A stretch of DNA of 64,000 nucleotides from Paralvinella palmiformis (taxonomy: Eukaryota > Annelida > Polychaeta > Terebellida > Alvinellidae). Positions within the stretch are counted from its first letter, which is position 1. Every line of letters starts with the position of its first letter. The DNA lies in contig JAODUP010000485.1 in NCBI GenBank assembly GCA_025642065.1, forward strand, positions 124,001 through 188,000, in the 5' to 3' direction. A model generated the notes under the pieces. It worked only from the letters and a program-made list of their open reading frames with translations, was not told the DNA's origin and did no database searches. Of the stretch, positions 25,701 through 32,995 are shown one piece after another. The position numbers and the translations under genes were made by a program.

Positions 25701-27735
25701 ACAATAGAATCTTCCTGGTATGAACCCATCAAATGGCTGCTGACTTTGTATCTCCTTCTTTGCTGACTCAATACAATAGCCATAAATATGTAACTAACTG
25801 AAACAGTTTGGTCACGGTGGAGTGTGCAGCTGGAAGTAACAGCTGGAAACAGTATGCTGTATGGGGATCGTTGATGGTGGAAGATCGTAGAGATTCTGAA
25901 ATCTATGGATCTGGGAATATTGACATTCTTGAGCTAACAATTGTTACATAGATTACAGAACTGGACCACTTTTGCATCATATTTATTCACGATACCTTCA
26001 TCAGTGTCATCTTTACCCGATCCAGTCTTTGTTACTTATACAAGCAAATCTCGCATATTTCTGGATGAAGATGTCTGCCAGAAGGTTTGCTATTAATTTT
26101 GTTTTGCTCACCTGAAAACAGGTTCTCCTAACAATTATTAAATCTTCCTGCAATAAAATCTATATTTCTGTTTATATAATGGCTAAATCATAATCAGCCC
26201 TGAAATTGAATTGATTCATTGTTAATAATATATCAACTTTTAATCACAGTTATGTCAAATTTACATTATGGTTACTAACACCGGTTTGTGTAGTTTGTTT
26301 GTCTAATTGGGGTTTGGTGCTTCCTAAATTCCTTGTATTCTTGCTTACATATTATATGATTCATTGGTTGATTGCTGAAAAAGCAGCATACAGTTTAATT
26401 TGATGTGCTTTTAATCTAATATTGAATGTCACATTCTGACAACATGATTCTCTGTCACTATGCATGTATTCAGTTATGAGAATGCAACTGAAATAGTCAC
26501 ACTCTGACTAGAATTAATCATATTTAAAAAATTTATAATTGTAATTCTAATAAAAGTATCCTATCACAAATAATTTTAATTACAATAATCTAGTGTTTTA
26601 CAATTGATATCCATTTAGTATTTTTTGGAAATATTATATGATGTGCACAATTGTGTTCATTTACTGATTATTACGTATGGGTGGTGGAAGTTTCTCTTTC
26701 ACATTTTGTTCAAGTGATTTTTAATATTTTCACCCTAGTATTGATGTAACGTAATGTTAAATCATCAGAATACATTCCTTCAAATCTTCCCCGCCAATAA
26801 TTACGATGTGTTTATTGTCTTCCAACTCGCTATCATCATTCTCCAGACTTTTGCCAGCTGATGAAACACAGTAAGGAAACAATATCGTTCAATCTGTGGC
26901 AGCACTGTTTCACATCATTTTTGGAAGAACAAAATATTGTTGTCGTTTCTTGATATTTCTCAATTATATTTCAGCTTGTAGAATTGTTTGCTCAGTTCTT
27001 TGGTATTTTAGTCAGTACTGCACGGCTAGTTTCTCTAAACATGCACATAACATAAATCCACCTAACTATGATTGACTTATTGTCGTTACTACCTTATACA
27101 ATGCACATATATTATTGTTCCCCGTGTATCCATTCTAGTCACCAACTGTACAGTGTATCCAAGATATTTATATGTTTATTATTTACCATGTTTCTTCAAT
27201 AGCTTTGCTCTTCAATTTCAGGAATGTTTCTACAAACGTGTAACTGCTTTAAATTTGAATTTCTTTTTCAATATTTTGAAGTTACATTTGTATACTGCAT
27301 TTATGTTTAAAAACTATTTGCTTAAATTCCAAACTTTTTCATGTATTAATTGGTGTCCTTTCTTAAGAAAATTTAGGTTAGCTGTGCATCATGGTTTAAA
27401 ATTTAATTATTTTTAAGTAATATTAATTAATTTAAATGAATCGAGAGCAGAATTCCTAAAAGTTCATTGTCAGACTAATGTACAAGGCAGAATAATTATG
27501 TTTCATATTGTAAATAAAAACAAGATGAATTATTACTTGTAAATATCTGACTGGTAAATATCAGTTGCATCCATAAATGTTTGTCATCATTGATATCTAA
27601 AGTACCTGTGTGATTGTAGGATAATTTGTTTGTTTATGTAGGTCACCTGAGTCATCTCCGCATAAACACAACGGTGACGTCAATCTGGAAACGAGTAGAC
27701 TGACTGCCACAGAAGCTAATGAACAGGAAGTGTGA
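4597..27735 (+). CDS. gene 1: type I membrane receptor with five Ig domains (spliced, 10 exons)
   Basis: Exons: 4597-4651, 10943-11025, 14976-15180, 16453-16590, 18336-18464, 19556-19843, 20117-20449, 22008-22292, 22895-23060, 27642-27735. They sum to 1776 nt, 591 residues plus TGA. Residues 1-21 are a signal peptide. The Ig domains have cysteine pairs C37-C97, C138-C184, C227-C283, C327-C395 and C434-C485; domains 1, 3, 4 and 5 keep the D-x-G-x-Y-x-C pattern. C415 and C498 may form an extra bridge in domain 5. There are nine N-glycosylation sequons. The transmembrane helix is about 528-550 and the tail is 552-591. Most introns are phase 1, as is usual for Ig genes. The layout suggests a cell-surface adhesion or recognition receptor. 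The domains resemble lachesin/IgLON-type proteins in general, but no specific orthologue is recognised and the ligand is unknown. The default tail has no ITIM or ITAM. Confidence 0.88.
4693..4746. repeat. (TA)n(GA)n compound microsatellite
   Basis: About 17 TA dinucleotides run directly into about 9 GA dinucleotides. The same TA-to-GA junction recurs at 9741-9779, 24778-24822 and 58844-58902. Confidence 0.9.
5822..5973 (+). mobile_element. SINE-A, diverged copy
   Basis: Carries, in order, 'ggcttaaacggtagcatgg' (A-box region), 'ccacagatctataacacc', 'gggttcaaaacc' (B box), 'tcatctttcatttc', and a tail with 'gccgtaaaac'. This is the SINE-A order with many substitutions, so an old copy. Confidence 0.6.
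6905..7502. repeat. minisatellite, roughly 20 or more copies of a 21-30 bp unit
   Basis: Repeats of the type 'cactgtaacaacaccagtg' plus 'ttattcc' or similar run through about 600 bp with unit length and sequence variation. Some units carry a short 'gtaagtgtaa' insert. Long overlapping open frames on the - strand are a by-product of the repeat and are not genes. The array lies inside intron 1 of gene 1. Confidence 0.9.
10002..10196 (+). mobile_element. SINE-A, full-length young copy with 20-bp target-site duplication
   Basis: The tRNA-like head has A box 'tggtctagcgg' and B box 'gttcgaatctc'. The body is 'gcatatctgaaggttgtttc' and 'cccatttagcctacc', and the tail 'gtggccgtaaaacatc' ends in (ATC)n. 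The 20 bases before the element (9982-10001) are repeated exactly after it (10197-10216). A perfect duplication of this length is the hallmark of LINE-mediated retrotransposition and marks this as one of the younger insertions here. Confidence 0.92.
10943..11025 (+). CDS. gene 1 exon 2: first half of Ig domain 1
   Basis: The acceptor is 'ttgtttatttag' and the donor CAG|gtaatt. It encodes residues 19-46, including V-T-L-P-C (C37), the first cysteine of the V-type domain. It enters in phase 1 and leaves in phase 0, so the first Ig domain is split within its core. Confidence 0.85.
12067..12160 (+). mobile_element. SINE-B-like tRNA-derived element
   Basis: Contains 'catagcacagtggttagagc' (A-box region) followed by 'gggttcaattcttactca' (B-box region) and 'tttgtgtttattgg'. 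This matches the head of the SINE-B copies at 31805 and 32826. It is 3'-truncated or diverged. Confidence 0.55.
12238..12300. repeat. compound (CA)n(GA)n(TA)n(GA)n microsatellite
   Basis: A run of CA dinucleotides is followed by GA, TA and again GA dinucleotides, with a single 'tagagata' interruption. Confidence 0.9.
12550..12733 (-). mobile_element. SINE-A, full length, minus strand
   Basis: Reverse complement of the SINE-A order. The tail is at the left ('gatgttttacggccactttt') and the tRNA-like head at the right ('gagattcgaacatgggtggt' through 'ccgttagaccactgaggcgc'). The 10-bp flank TGATTCCACA at 12540-12549 is repeated at 12734-12743, a plausible target-site duplication. Confidence 0.88.
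12940..13110 (-). mobile_element. SINE-A, old diverged copy, minus strand
   Basis: Retains 'gggctcttttgtgaacacgat', 'aggcaaagtcaaagatgaaa' and 'cacccttcg' in the minus-strand SINE-A order, then 'cttgaatttgaaccca' where the B box should be. Heavily substituted. Confidence 0.55.
13262..13385 (-). mobile_element. SINE-A, 3' part only, minus strand
   Basis: Contains 'ctgttttacggccacttttg' through 'gatgaaacacccttctgata' and then leaves the SINE consensus, so the tRNA-like head is missing. A 5'-truncated insertion. Confidence 0.75.
14634..14808 (+). mobile_element. SINE-A, lacking the first few bases
   Basis: Begins inside the A box ('aggtctaacggtagcgtgtt') and continues through the B box 'gttcgaatctcagc' to the 'cgtaaaacaccagtcatcat' tail. 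A short flank TCTTCAAG seems to be repeated on both sides. It lies about 170 bp upstream of exon 3 of gene 1. Confidence 0.82.
14976..15180 (+). CDS. gene 1 exon 3: second half of Ig domain 1
   Basis: Acceptor 'ctttcaccag', donor T|gtaagt. It encodes residues 47-114 and starts with V-M-W, the core tryptophan that follows the first cysteine in Ig domains. It contains D-D-R-G-N-Y-T-C (C97) and a glycosylation sequon at N94. The phase is 0 in and 1 out, as required by both neighbours. Confidence 0.88.
15420..15612 (+). mobile_element. SINE-A, full length, with 16-bp target-site duplication
   Basis: Complete SINE-A from 'ggcacctccatggtctagcg' to the 'aaaacaccagtcatcatc' tail. The flank TCTAGTCCATCTTTGC at 15404-15419 recurs exactly at 15613-15628. 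Located in intron 3 of gene 1. Confidence 0.92.
15629..16452. other. gene 1 intron 3, right part
   Basis: Unassigned AT-rich sequence with a (GT)n tract at about 16231-16260. No exon or full transposon recognised. Confidence 0.5.
16453..16590 (+). CDS. gene 1 exon 4: first half of Ig domain 2
   Basis: Acceptor 'catatttcag', donor G|gtaatg. It encodes residues 115-160, with V-T-I-H-C (C138) and I-S-W-Y (W150). The proline-rich P-P-P-I-I-S-W segment is typical of I-set Ig domains. Phase 1 in, phase 1 out. Confidence 0.87.
17636..17822 (+). mobile_element. SINE-A, full length, with 13-bp target-site duplication
   Basis: Complete element from 'ggcacctccatggtctagca' through 'gttcgaatcccggcg' to the 'gtggccgtaaaacatcaatc' tail. 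The flank ATCACCTCAACAG at 17623-17635 is repeated at 17823-17835. Confidence 0.92.
17957..18125 (+). mobile_element. SINE-A, diverged copy
   Basis: Starts 'ttgcctccgtggtataattg' and follows the SINE-A order ('ccacagatcactaccaccca', 'atatctgaagggtgtttcat', 'cccatttagcctaccatgtg'). The tail is altered to 'gtggacattaaacatcc'. Older than its neighbour. Confidence 0.82.
18336..18464 (+). CDS. gene 1 exon 5: second half of Ig domain 2
   Basis: Acceptor 'actttttgtag', donor T|gtaagt. It encodes residues 161-203, with sequons at N168 and N173 and A-G-T-Y-E-C (C184). The usual aspartate two residues before the glycine is missing, a mild departure from the Ig consensus. Phase 1 in, phase 1 out. Confidence 0.87.
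18608..18970 (+). mobile_element. hAT-type MITE, complete, 363 bp
   Basis: The ends are CAGACATGGGGTCAATTC and its imperfect inverted copy GAATTAACCCCATGTCTG. The flanks ATATAGTA (18600-18607) and ATATAGTG (18971-18978) agree at 7 of 8 positions, matching the 8-bp target duplication of hAT elements. The interior is rich in 'ggaattg' and 'tcaatt' repeats and holds 'aagtaggtacttggagtacc'. It has no coding capacity. It serves as the reference copy for the fragments at 2449, 24416, 38983 and 42958. Confidence 0.88.
19556..19843 (+). CDS. gene 1 exon 6: Ig domain 3
   Basis: Acceptor 'ccatgttacag', donor G|gtaagg. It encodes residues 204-299, a whole Ig domain with C227, W239 and D-D-F-G-T-Y-T-C (C283), and a sequon at N263. 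The C-terminal strand I-G-E-N-Q-F-G resembles I-set domains of invertebrate adhesion proteins. Phase 1 in, phase 1 out, so the exon is a self-contained module. Confidence 0.9.
20117..20449 (+). CDS. gene 1 exon 7: Ig domain 4
   Basis: Acceptor 'ttttatttacag', donor G|gtaagt. It encodes residues 300-410 with C327, the tryptophans of I-A-W-W, and A-D-G-G-E-Y-M-C (C395). Sequons are at N326, N384 and N402. About 68 residues separate the cysteines, longer than a typical I-set domain and closer to V-type spacing. Phase 1 in, phase 1 out. Confidence 0.9.
20450..22007. other. gene 1 intron 7 (1.6 kb)
   Basis: Mostly unassigned. It contains a (TA)n tract at 21353-21381 and a short stretch at 21875-21905 ('acagcctggggattctccct') that matches the tail segment of SINE-C. 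No exon found. Confidence 0.55.
22008..22292 (+). CDS. gene 1 exon 8: Ig domain 5
   Basis: Acceptor 'attcctttcag', donor G|gtgagg. It encodes residues 411-505 with C434, W445/W449 and D-S-G-L-Y-T-C (C485). Two further cysteines, C415 at the start and C498 at the end, could form a second bridge tying the domain ends. Sequons at N420 and N453. Phase 1 in, phase 1 out. Confidence 0.9.
22741..22772. repeat. (GT)n microsatellite
   Basis: About 15 GT dinucleotides in intron 8 of gene 1, preceded by a second short GT run. Confidence 0.95.
22895..23060 (+). CDS. gene 1 exon 9: stalk, transmembrane helix, start of tail
   Basis: Acceptor 'ccctctctctag', donor CG|gtaagt. It encodes residues 506-560. 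A short stalk (with C515) is followed by a hydrophobic helix of about 23 residues (F528-C550) and a basic stop-transfer K-K-Q-I-R. It leaves in phase 2, unlike the phase-1 Ig exons, so only a phase-2-compatible exon can follow. Confidence 0.9.
23197..23287 (+). CDS. candidate alternative last exon of gene 1 (tail variant 1)
   Basis: It follows the acceptor 'gatgtcttttaaacag', 136 bp after exon 9, and accepts the phase-2 donor (CG|G). It runs 29 codons to TGA at 23285-23287, giving a 590-residue protein. The tail includes D-E-S-Y-P-D-I-P-G-I-P-Y. A candidate AATAAA lies at 23430-23435. Thirty open codons can arise by chance. The stronger argument is the similarity of the S-Y-x-x-I-P motif to the second candidate exon at 25350. 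If real, the tyrosine would sit in a YxxI context suited to SH2 binding or endocytic sorting (inference). Confidence 0.4.
23430..23435 (+). terminator. candidate polyadenylation signal AATAAA
   Basis: AATAAA about 145 bp after the stop of the candidate alternative exon at 23197-23287. It would end a short isoform of gene 1. Single AATAAA motifs are common in AT-rich DNA. Confidence 0.25.
24416..24680 (+). mobile_element. hAT-type MITE, old copy
   Basis: Starts near 'atggggtcagtttcattcca' and ends 'ttgtaattgaacccctgtc', an imperfect inverted pair matching the family ends, with 'ggaatt' repeats between. Much more diverged than the copy at 18608. Confidence 0.6.
24829..25088. mobile_element. 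short inverted-repeat element ('tccttgaaa' family)
   Basis: The left end 'cagggttcacacaggtcc' and the right end (reverse complement 'cacggttcatacacat') form an imperfect terminal inverted repeat. The interior repeats 'ggtccttgaa' and 'cctggaat'. Related 'tcctggaaa' segments occur at 40560-40840 and 53730-53830. It looks like a non-autonomous DNA transposon, possibly hAT. No clear target-site duplication was found. Confidence 0.5.
25350..25446 (+). CDS. candidate alternative last exon of gene 1 (tail variant 2)
   Basis: It follows the acceptor 'ggttgtcattccag' and accepts the phase-2 donor of exon 9 (CG|A). It runs 31 codons to TAA at 25444-25446, giving a 592-residue protein. The tail includes T-S-Y-D-H-I-P-T-Q-Y, closely like the S-Y-P-D-I-P of the candidate exon at 23197, as if one exon were a duplicate of the other. 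No close AATAAA was seen downstream. Expression cannot be judged from sequence. Confidence 0.4.
25447..27641. other. gene 1 intron 9, right part
   Basis: AT-rich and mostly unassigned. A 114-codon open frame at 27072-27416 has a low-complexity hydrophobic composition, no recognisable domain and no plausible splice context, so it is not called. Confidence 0.5.
27642..27735 (+). CDS. gene 1 exon 10: default cytoplasmic tail and stop
   Basis: Acceptor 'tgtttatgtag'. It supplies one base to finish R561 and then 30 codons ending E-A-N-E-Q-E-V and TGA (27733-27735). The tail is rich in S, T, N and E with no tyrosine, no ITIM/ITAM and no canonical PDZ-binding C-terminus. Together with exons 1-9 it gives a frame divisible by three. 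Confidence 0.75.
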
Positions 27736-28020
27736 TAGAATGTGATTGTCTTCATCGGTAAATCGAACAATTCTTTCATCTTAGTAAAACAAAAATTATA
27801 ATTACCATACACCGTAAGTGTAGTACGTGCAATTACTTTAGAGGCTACGTGTGATTAACTTCATTTTTATGGGTGTACTAAACATACCCTCCTCCTTTAA
27901 AGTATACAGATGTGAATGTTGTTAATGATGATCAAATGCTTCAGAGTTGCTGTTTTGTTTTGTCTCCATCTGTTGAATACTGTTAGATGTTCTTTACCTG
28001 TCCCATAGTGTGAGTTCACT

Positions 28021-28026
28021 AATAAA
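28021..28026 (+). terminator. candidate polyadenylation signal of gene 1
   Basis: AATAAA 286 bp after the gene 1 stop codon, followed within 15-25 bases by a T-rich stretch ('ttctttctttaataattttt') resembling a downstream element. It implies a 3' UTR of about 300 bp. Confidence 0.5.
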
Positions 28027-28049
28027 GGGCACTTCTTTCTTTAATAATT

Positions 28050-28619
28050 TTTCCAACATTTAAAAAAGTGCGTGTTTGTATCATTTCCCCCACCATCCCC
28101 TGTGTACAGTTCGTATATTTGTGTAAATGATGGATATTTATATTTATTCCTGTCTGCAGTTACCGATGTTGCATAAATATGGTAAACATCACATTCTTAG
28201 GAAAGTGACACCTGTAACATGTGTGTTTCATTATGGTTGTATAAGTCAGATATAAAGATTAAATTATTTGTATTTAACTTGTACAAATTAAAGATAAAGT
28301 GTTTTGCTGCTGAAAATCATCATGCCACTTTAGATTTGCCTCTGAAATCATTAATTAGATGTCAAATTGCACACTCGCCATATTTCATAAATAGAAGTAC
28401 CGCAGCAAATGAGTTTGTAAGCAATTTATGTAAACATAAAGATAGCATTGACCAGAAAGACAGCTACTTGACTTGTGGATAGTGAAAACAAAAATATGAC
28501 TATACGATGTTGATGCACATAATTCAGATACGTTAGTGTGCTGCACCCAGGGTTAAAAATTAATGTTCACAACAGTTGTAAATGCTGTTAAGTTCCAGCC
28601 AGTGATGATCTGAAGAATC
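28050..28619. other. intergenic, nothing recognised
   Basis: AT-rich sequence after gene 1. An 87-codon open frame at 28219-28482 has no recognisable domain. Confidence 0.4.
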
Positions 28620-28945
28620 ACTGACAAAAATCTGTTCTCGGGGTTAAAACTAATGTTGGAACTCATGCTTTTTCAGTTGCTGTCCGTACTTTTTGAAACT
28701 CACTCCCAGAATGTGTTTAGTCATGAAATAGCATAGTTTCTTTCCGTCACTATCTGAAAACTGACCTTTTCAGACTTGCTTAGCCCTCCTACGTTTTCAT
28801 TGCATTCGATGATTTTTTGACGAATTTTGCATCATACCTTGACTATGAGATGACCCAACCACTGTACTAGGTGTGCCCCCTGAGTTCAAGTTCTTTTCGC
28901 GGATATTGGCGCTATAGAAGTTTGTAATTATTATTATTTTAAAAG
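28620..28945 (+). mobile_element. 5'-truncated L2/CR1-like LINE, 3' end
   Basis: In one broken frame the sequence reads like the C-terminus of an L2-type ORF2: 'FRHYLKTDLFRLA', preceded by 'NSLPECV'. The shared LINE 3' region follows ('gaattttgcatcataccttgactatgagat', then 'atattggcgctatagaagtt' and an ATT-rich tail). The same signature is seen at 2755, on the - strand at 35505 and on the - strand at 59395. Confidence 0.7.
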
Positions 28946-29403
28946 TTTAGTTTTGGTACCAACCATATGAGAGATGCCAAGTGCTAGTGGAAATTCTAGT
29001 TGATCAAACCATCACAATATGTACAACTTTGCATATTAGAAACTAAATAATATATTTTTGAGAGTATAAATATTAAAATTTACCACCGCTTATGTCAATC
29101 CTTCACCACAGTACCATCTGATTGGATGATATTTGAAAACATGCAAACAGTCATAGCCCATGCTGAATCCCATCAAATACTAGCTTAAGTGTGGGCTAAT
29201 AATACGTAAAGTGGCTTTATGTAAAATATAACGTGGAATATTACAGGCAGAGGATGGGGGACGTATTTTGAAAATAATTTCAGCCAATGGATGACGATGT
29301 ACAGATATTATAGTATCCGATTTGTAAAATCTTTATGTGAAAAAAAATCAGTATAAACAGTATAATAACGCAATATGACAAGCATATAAATGTGGCTGCA
29401 AAC

Positions 29404-29490
29404 ACATGTTAGGCTAGATGGGGGGGGGGGCGTGAAAGATGAAACACTCTTCAGACATCGTTAGGCTGAGTTTGAACCTGGGTTCTGACA
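29404..29490 (-). mobile_element. SINE-A fragment, minus strand
   Basis: After a G-run it reads 'cgtgaaagatgaaacactct', 'tcagacatcg' and 'gagtttgaacctgggttctg', matching the middle and B-box part of a minus-strand SINE-A. Head and tail are lost. Confidence 0.5.
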
Positions 29491-30551
29491 ATTTTAGCAC
29501 TTGTGCGCTGATTATATTCATTTTTGTTTTATAAAGATCTGCATAGTTCAGAAGATCAGCTTTTCTGCATGTTGCATTATAATACAAAGGAGCTTTACTG
29601 TGCCCAGCAATCAAGAGCTGAGAGGAGGCAGTCTTGAAACTGGTTCTTTTATCTCGACTGATAGCATAGATCTATCATATGGGTTTGGCAGCATGTATAG
29701 TACTTGAAAGTACAGCTCATATCTGGTGTTTCTGTAGTACAAGTGTTATTGCGCGAAGCCTAGGATAGTAGTTTTGCTGAATACAGCATTATGTTATGGC
29801 CTTGTGGCTCTAATTCAGCTGACACATCTCTGAAAAATGTATTGGGCTCACCTTTCAATCTTGAACAAAAACTAGTCTTAATGACATCTTTAGAGGGGGG
29901 GGGGGGGCAGGTGAATAAATAACACCCACCGGTACTTGTTTCTCTAACACATGATTTCTTCACCTTAAATGGATTTTTTTAAATTTCAATATTCCTTTAT
30001 ATTTAACCATTTTGCTTTCTAATGTTTGGTTTATTTTTAATCAGGCTTATCTGTTATCTGTTTCAGGTTAAATTTCTACTCGATCTGATTAGATTCCAGC
30101 CACGATCTGTTCACAGTAGACCACGAGATAGCATCAATTCTGATAAGGAAGGCAGAATATTGTCAAGATTGTTGACTCACATTAAGCCATTTTTTAAGAA
30201 TGAATTATGATCAAAATAATTATTAATTTCATTATTTAACTGATGTAGTTATATAATTTTAACCGCATGATGGAAAACAATTACAATTGTTTTCTTTGAT
30301 GCTGTGAAAATTATAATTAATAATCATTTGTAAAATCTAGGTGTAAGCTAATTTCCTGTGTTAAGAATCACTTGCAGTTCGTTATGAGTATTTTTTAATA
30401 TTTTCAACTTTCTCTATATTTATAAGCCAGCAGTAATGATATGCTTATGTTCAGTATACATTGTGTGAAGTGTGACATCTTATTCTGACAGAATTATAAC
30501 ATATGATGAAATTCGCACTGGAGAGTTCTACGCATTTACATGTTCTGTTGC

Positions 30552-30596
<45 letters not shown>

Positions 30597-31046
30597 TTTA
30601 CTTTTGTGTATTTTTCATTCCACCTGAACACATTTCTGCTCTTAGCATTATGGGTGTTTATTAGTAGTATGTGATGAGGCACCGGCTCAGGCCTGCTTGA
30701 TGTGAACAGTGCATCATAGGTTTACCAGAAAGGCAACTTTCTAATATCAGGACTTGTGTCTTATTGCCATTAGTGTGTGTGTGTGTGTTAGCAATGTGGG
30801 ATAGGGGAATGACACAGAAAATTACAAATTGTGAATACAAACTCAAGATGATTCATCAGGACATTCATCAGAGTATTAACTTTTCATGCTGTAATGTGAG
30901 TACTGCCCCACCATATATATATATATATATATATATAATTTCAATGACTTGGTGTAGTAAATCTTGTATATTCTAAAAGCTATACATACATTTATAAACC
31001 TAATGATCCATTCCTTCACCCATGCATCCATAAATATGTATGTGAC
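29491..31046. other. intergenic, TA tracts, no gene supported
   Basis: Contains (TA)n tracts at 30557-30593 and 30914-30938, a (GT)n tract near 30774 and a G-run near 29897. A 62-codon open frame at 30022-30210 has no recognisable domain. Confidence 0.45.
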
Positions 31047-31147
31047 TATTACGTGTTGGGTACTCATATTACATGTTGGGTACTCATATTACGTGTTGGG
31101 TATTCATATTACATGTTGGGTACTCATATTATGTGTTGGGTACTCAT
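31047..31147. repeat. minisatellite, 20-bp unit, five copies
   Basis: Five head-to-tail copies of 'ttacgtgttgggtactcata' with single-base variants (acgt/acat/atgt, tact/tatt). Confidence 0.95.
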
Positions 31148-31804
31148 TAACCAGTTGGCCTGAAATAAGCAGCTATTAATAGTCAACTTGCCAGGAAGTT
31201 ACATTTAGCTGCAATTATAAATTGCAGATAACAGTAATTTAACACCGCAAGTTGCAACTGCCGTAGCATAAATTTCTGGTGATTCAATAAAACCCCTAAA
31301 TTTACCCAAACCTCCACAAATCAGATACTAAATTCGTCTTTTGTCAGTCTCTGTCCTCTTTGATAATAATTACATTCGGTCGGAAGTAGCGTCTAACTTT
31401 TATATATCTAGTAACCACCAATTAATTTAGAATCATCTATCAGCTGCAGGTCGCATACCCTCACACGAAACAAGTCATCATTGTGTACTCCACTGGCAGA
31501 TGTAATACCAATCAGTTATTGAGGTTTTTCTTCCAGTAACGTGATTTCTCCCCCATGTGTATGTTGTCGACCTCTTATATATATATCCAGCATTTACTGA
31601 TGTTCGTACATAAAATGGTGCTTTTTTGTCACTCTTTAGTCGCTCGAACCAAGTATTTATGTTTGCATTTCTGAGGTTGTTTTCAGTGATTCAACCGTCT
31701 GTCGGAATATAATCTACTATCATCGTCATCATTTGTGTTCCGAATGTAATTTAATCTGTGTTATGGCTCAATGCTAAACAAATGAACTCCACAAGCAAAC
31801 AGGG

Positions 31805-31890
31805 CTCTCCCATGGCACAGTGGTTTATGAGAGCGTTGCGCTGCAAACGTTCAGGTCGGGGCTCAAATTGGTCACACCTCGACCGTATGT
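31805..31890 (+). mobile_element. SINE-B-like tRNA-derived element
   Basis: Reads 'tggcacagtggtttatgaga', 'gcgttgcgctgcaaacgttc' and 'ggggctcaaattggtcacac', a tRNA-like A-box and B-box arrangement shared with the elements at 12067 and 32826. The body beyond this is not recognised. Confidence 0.5.
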
Positions 31891-32495
31891 CCCAGGCGCT
31901 ACTAACACCGAGGCTGAACGATGCTCTCGGTCCATAAACGGTCGCGTTAGAAACACAAAACCTGATATACTGGATGTTTTTATTCTCTCTTGCCAGATAT
32001 TACTAAACATCCTACTGGGATAGTATTGGCATTCAGTGCATATTAATTATGGGCTTTTTTTAATATGATAAAATCAAATTATAAATAATTGGTTCTGGAC
32101 TACGTATGCAATTCGTCGATTTTTTAAAATGATTCCTGTCGCATTATTACTGTTATCACGCGATGTCCATACTTATTAATATATTTATATCATGGTTTCG
32201 TGTTAATGTAGGTTTTATACAGTTTTTTTCTAGATGTCATATTCGTGTTTATCTCGTCATACTGCTGTCGTACATGTGCAATAATGATGACCCGTTTGTT
32301 GTGCGTTTGTTTTGTAGTGATAGATGTTTCTGTTTTGTACGACGTCGTGTTGAGCATTTATGTGGGCAATGTGAGGGGGGTGTGGTGGAGTCTACTTCGC
32401 GATTCATCCAGTATCCTGTTTTGCTCCCTCTCTCTGTCTCCACTAATCAGCACCTTCAGTCCTCAACCTATCTATGCGATAGACTGTTAACCATT

Positions 32496-32529
<34 letters not shown>

Positions 32530-32825
32530 GCTATAATCTTTACATACGCATTAACATGACGGGCTGCTGATTGGCTGGGGGTGTTTTCGCATCCGATCTC
32601 TCTCTCTCTCTCTATTTCTTTGGTTGCTGTTGAGGCCTTGATCTCCTTTCTCATCTCCAATACGTCAGTCATCATTAACCATTTTGTCATCCCTGTATCA
32701 TCATTACGGTTCATCGATTATGGGAGTCGAGCTGTTGTAGAATCGTGGCTTCGTCTTTCTCTGACAATCCTGTTAAAGCACCTTCATATGCCAGCTATTC
32801 CTCTTAGGCTGTTATAGGTGTTTCG
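31891..32825. other. intergenic, nothing recognised
   Basis: Contains a (TA)n tract at 32498-32527 and pyrimidine-rich (TC)n sequence near 32596. Overlapping open frames of 81 and 121 codons at 32163-32528 run into the TA tract and lack recognisable domains. Confidence 0.4.
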
Positions 32826-32995
32826 AAGGTGCAGTAGTTAGAGCGGTGCACTGCAAACCTCTAGCTTGTGGCTTCTATTCCGACTCATGTCTGTGTTTGT
32901 AGGATTTGTTTTCCACACATGGAAGTCTCTCGGCAATAGGTCACATGTTTGACCAGCTGTGGCTTCAACTCAGATTTGTGACACTACTATTAAAT
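32826..32995 (+). mobile_element. SINE-B, reference copy
   Basis: The tRNA-like head is 'tgcagtagttagagcggtgc' and 'actgcaaacctctagcttgt', then 'ttctattccgactcatgtct'. The body is 'ttgtaggatttgttttccac', 'ctctcggcaataggtcacat' and 'gtggcttcaactcagatttg'. The same order occurs in the split copy at 42855-45060. Confidence 0.6.

Noticed and set aside
27072..27416. 114-codon plus-strand open frame in gene 1 intron 9
   Set aside because: Hydrophobic, phenylalanine- and tyrosine-rich translation of AT-rich DNA; no domain and no phase-compatible splice sites.
30117..30210. A fourth possible last exon of gene 1 (acceptor 'tctgttcacag', 30 in-phase codons)
   Set aside because: Weak pyrimidine tract, position beyond the gene 1 polyadenylation signal and a LINE insertion, and no resemblance to the other tail exons.
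31047..31147. Regular short repeats that might suggest a CRISPR array (also 34448-34815)
   Set aside because: The units are head to tail without unique spacers, and the genome is eukaryotic.
32163..32528. 121-codon plus-strand open frame with several cysteines
   Set aside because: It ends in a (TA)n tract, overlaps other frames of similar length, and has no regular cysteine spacing or exon boundaries.
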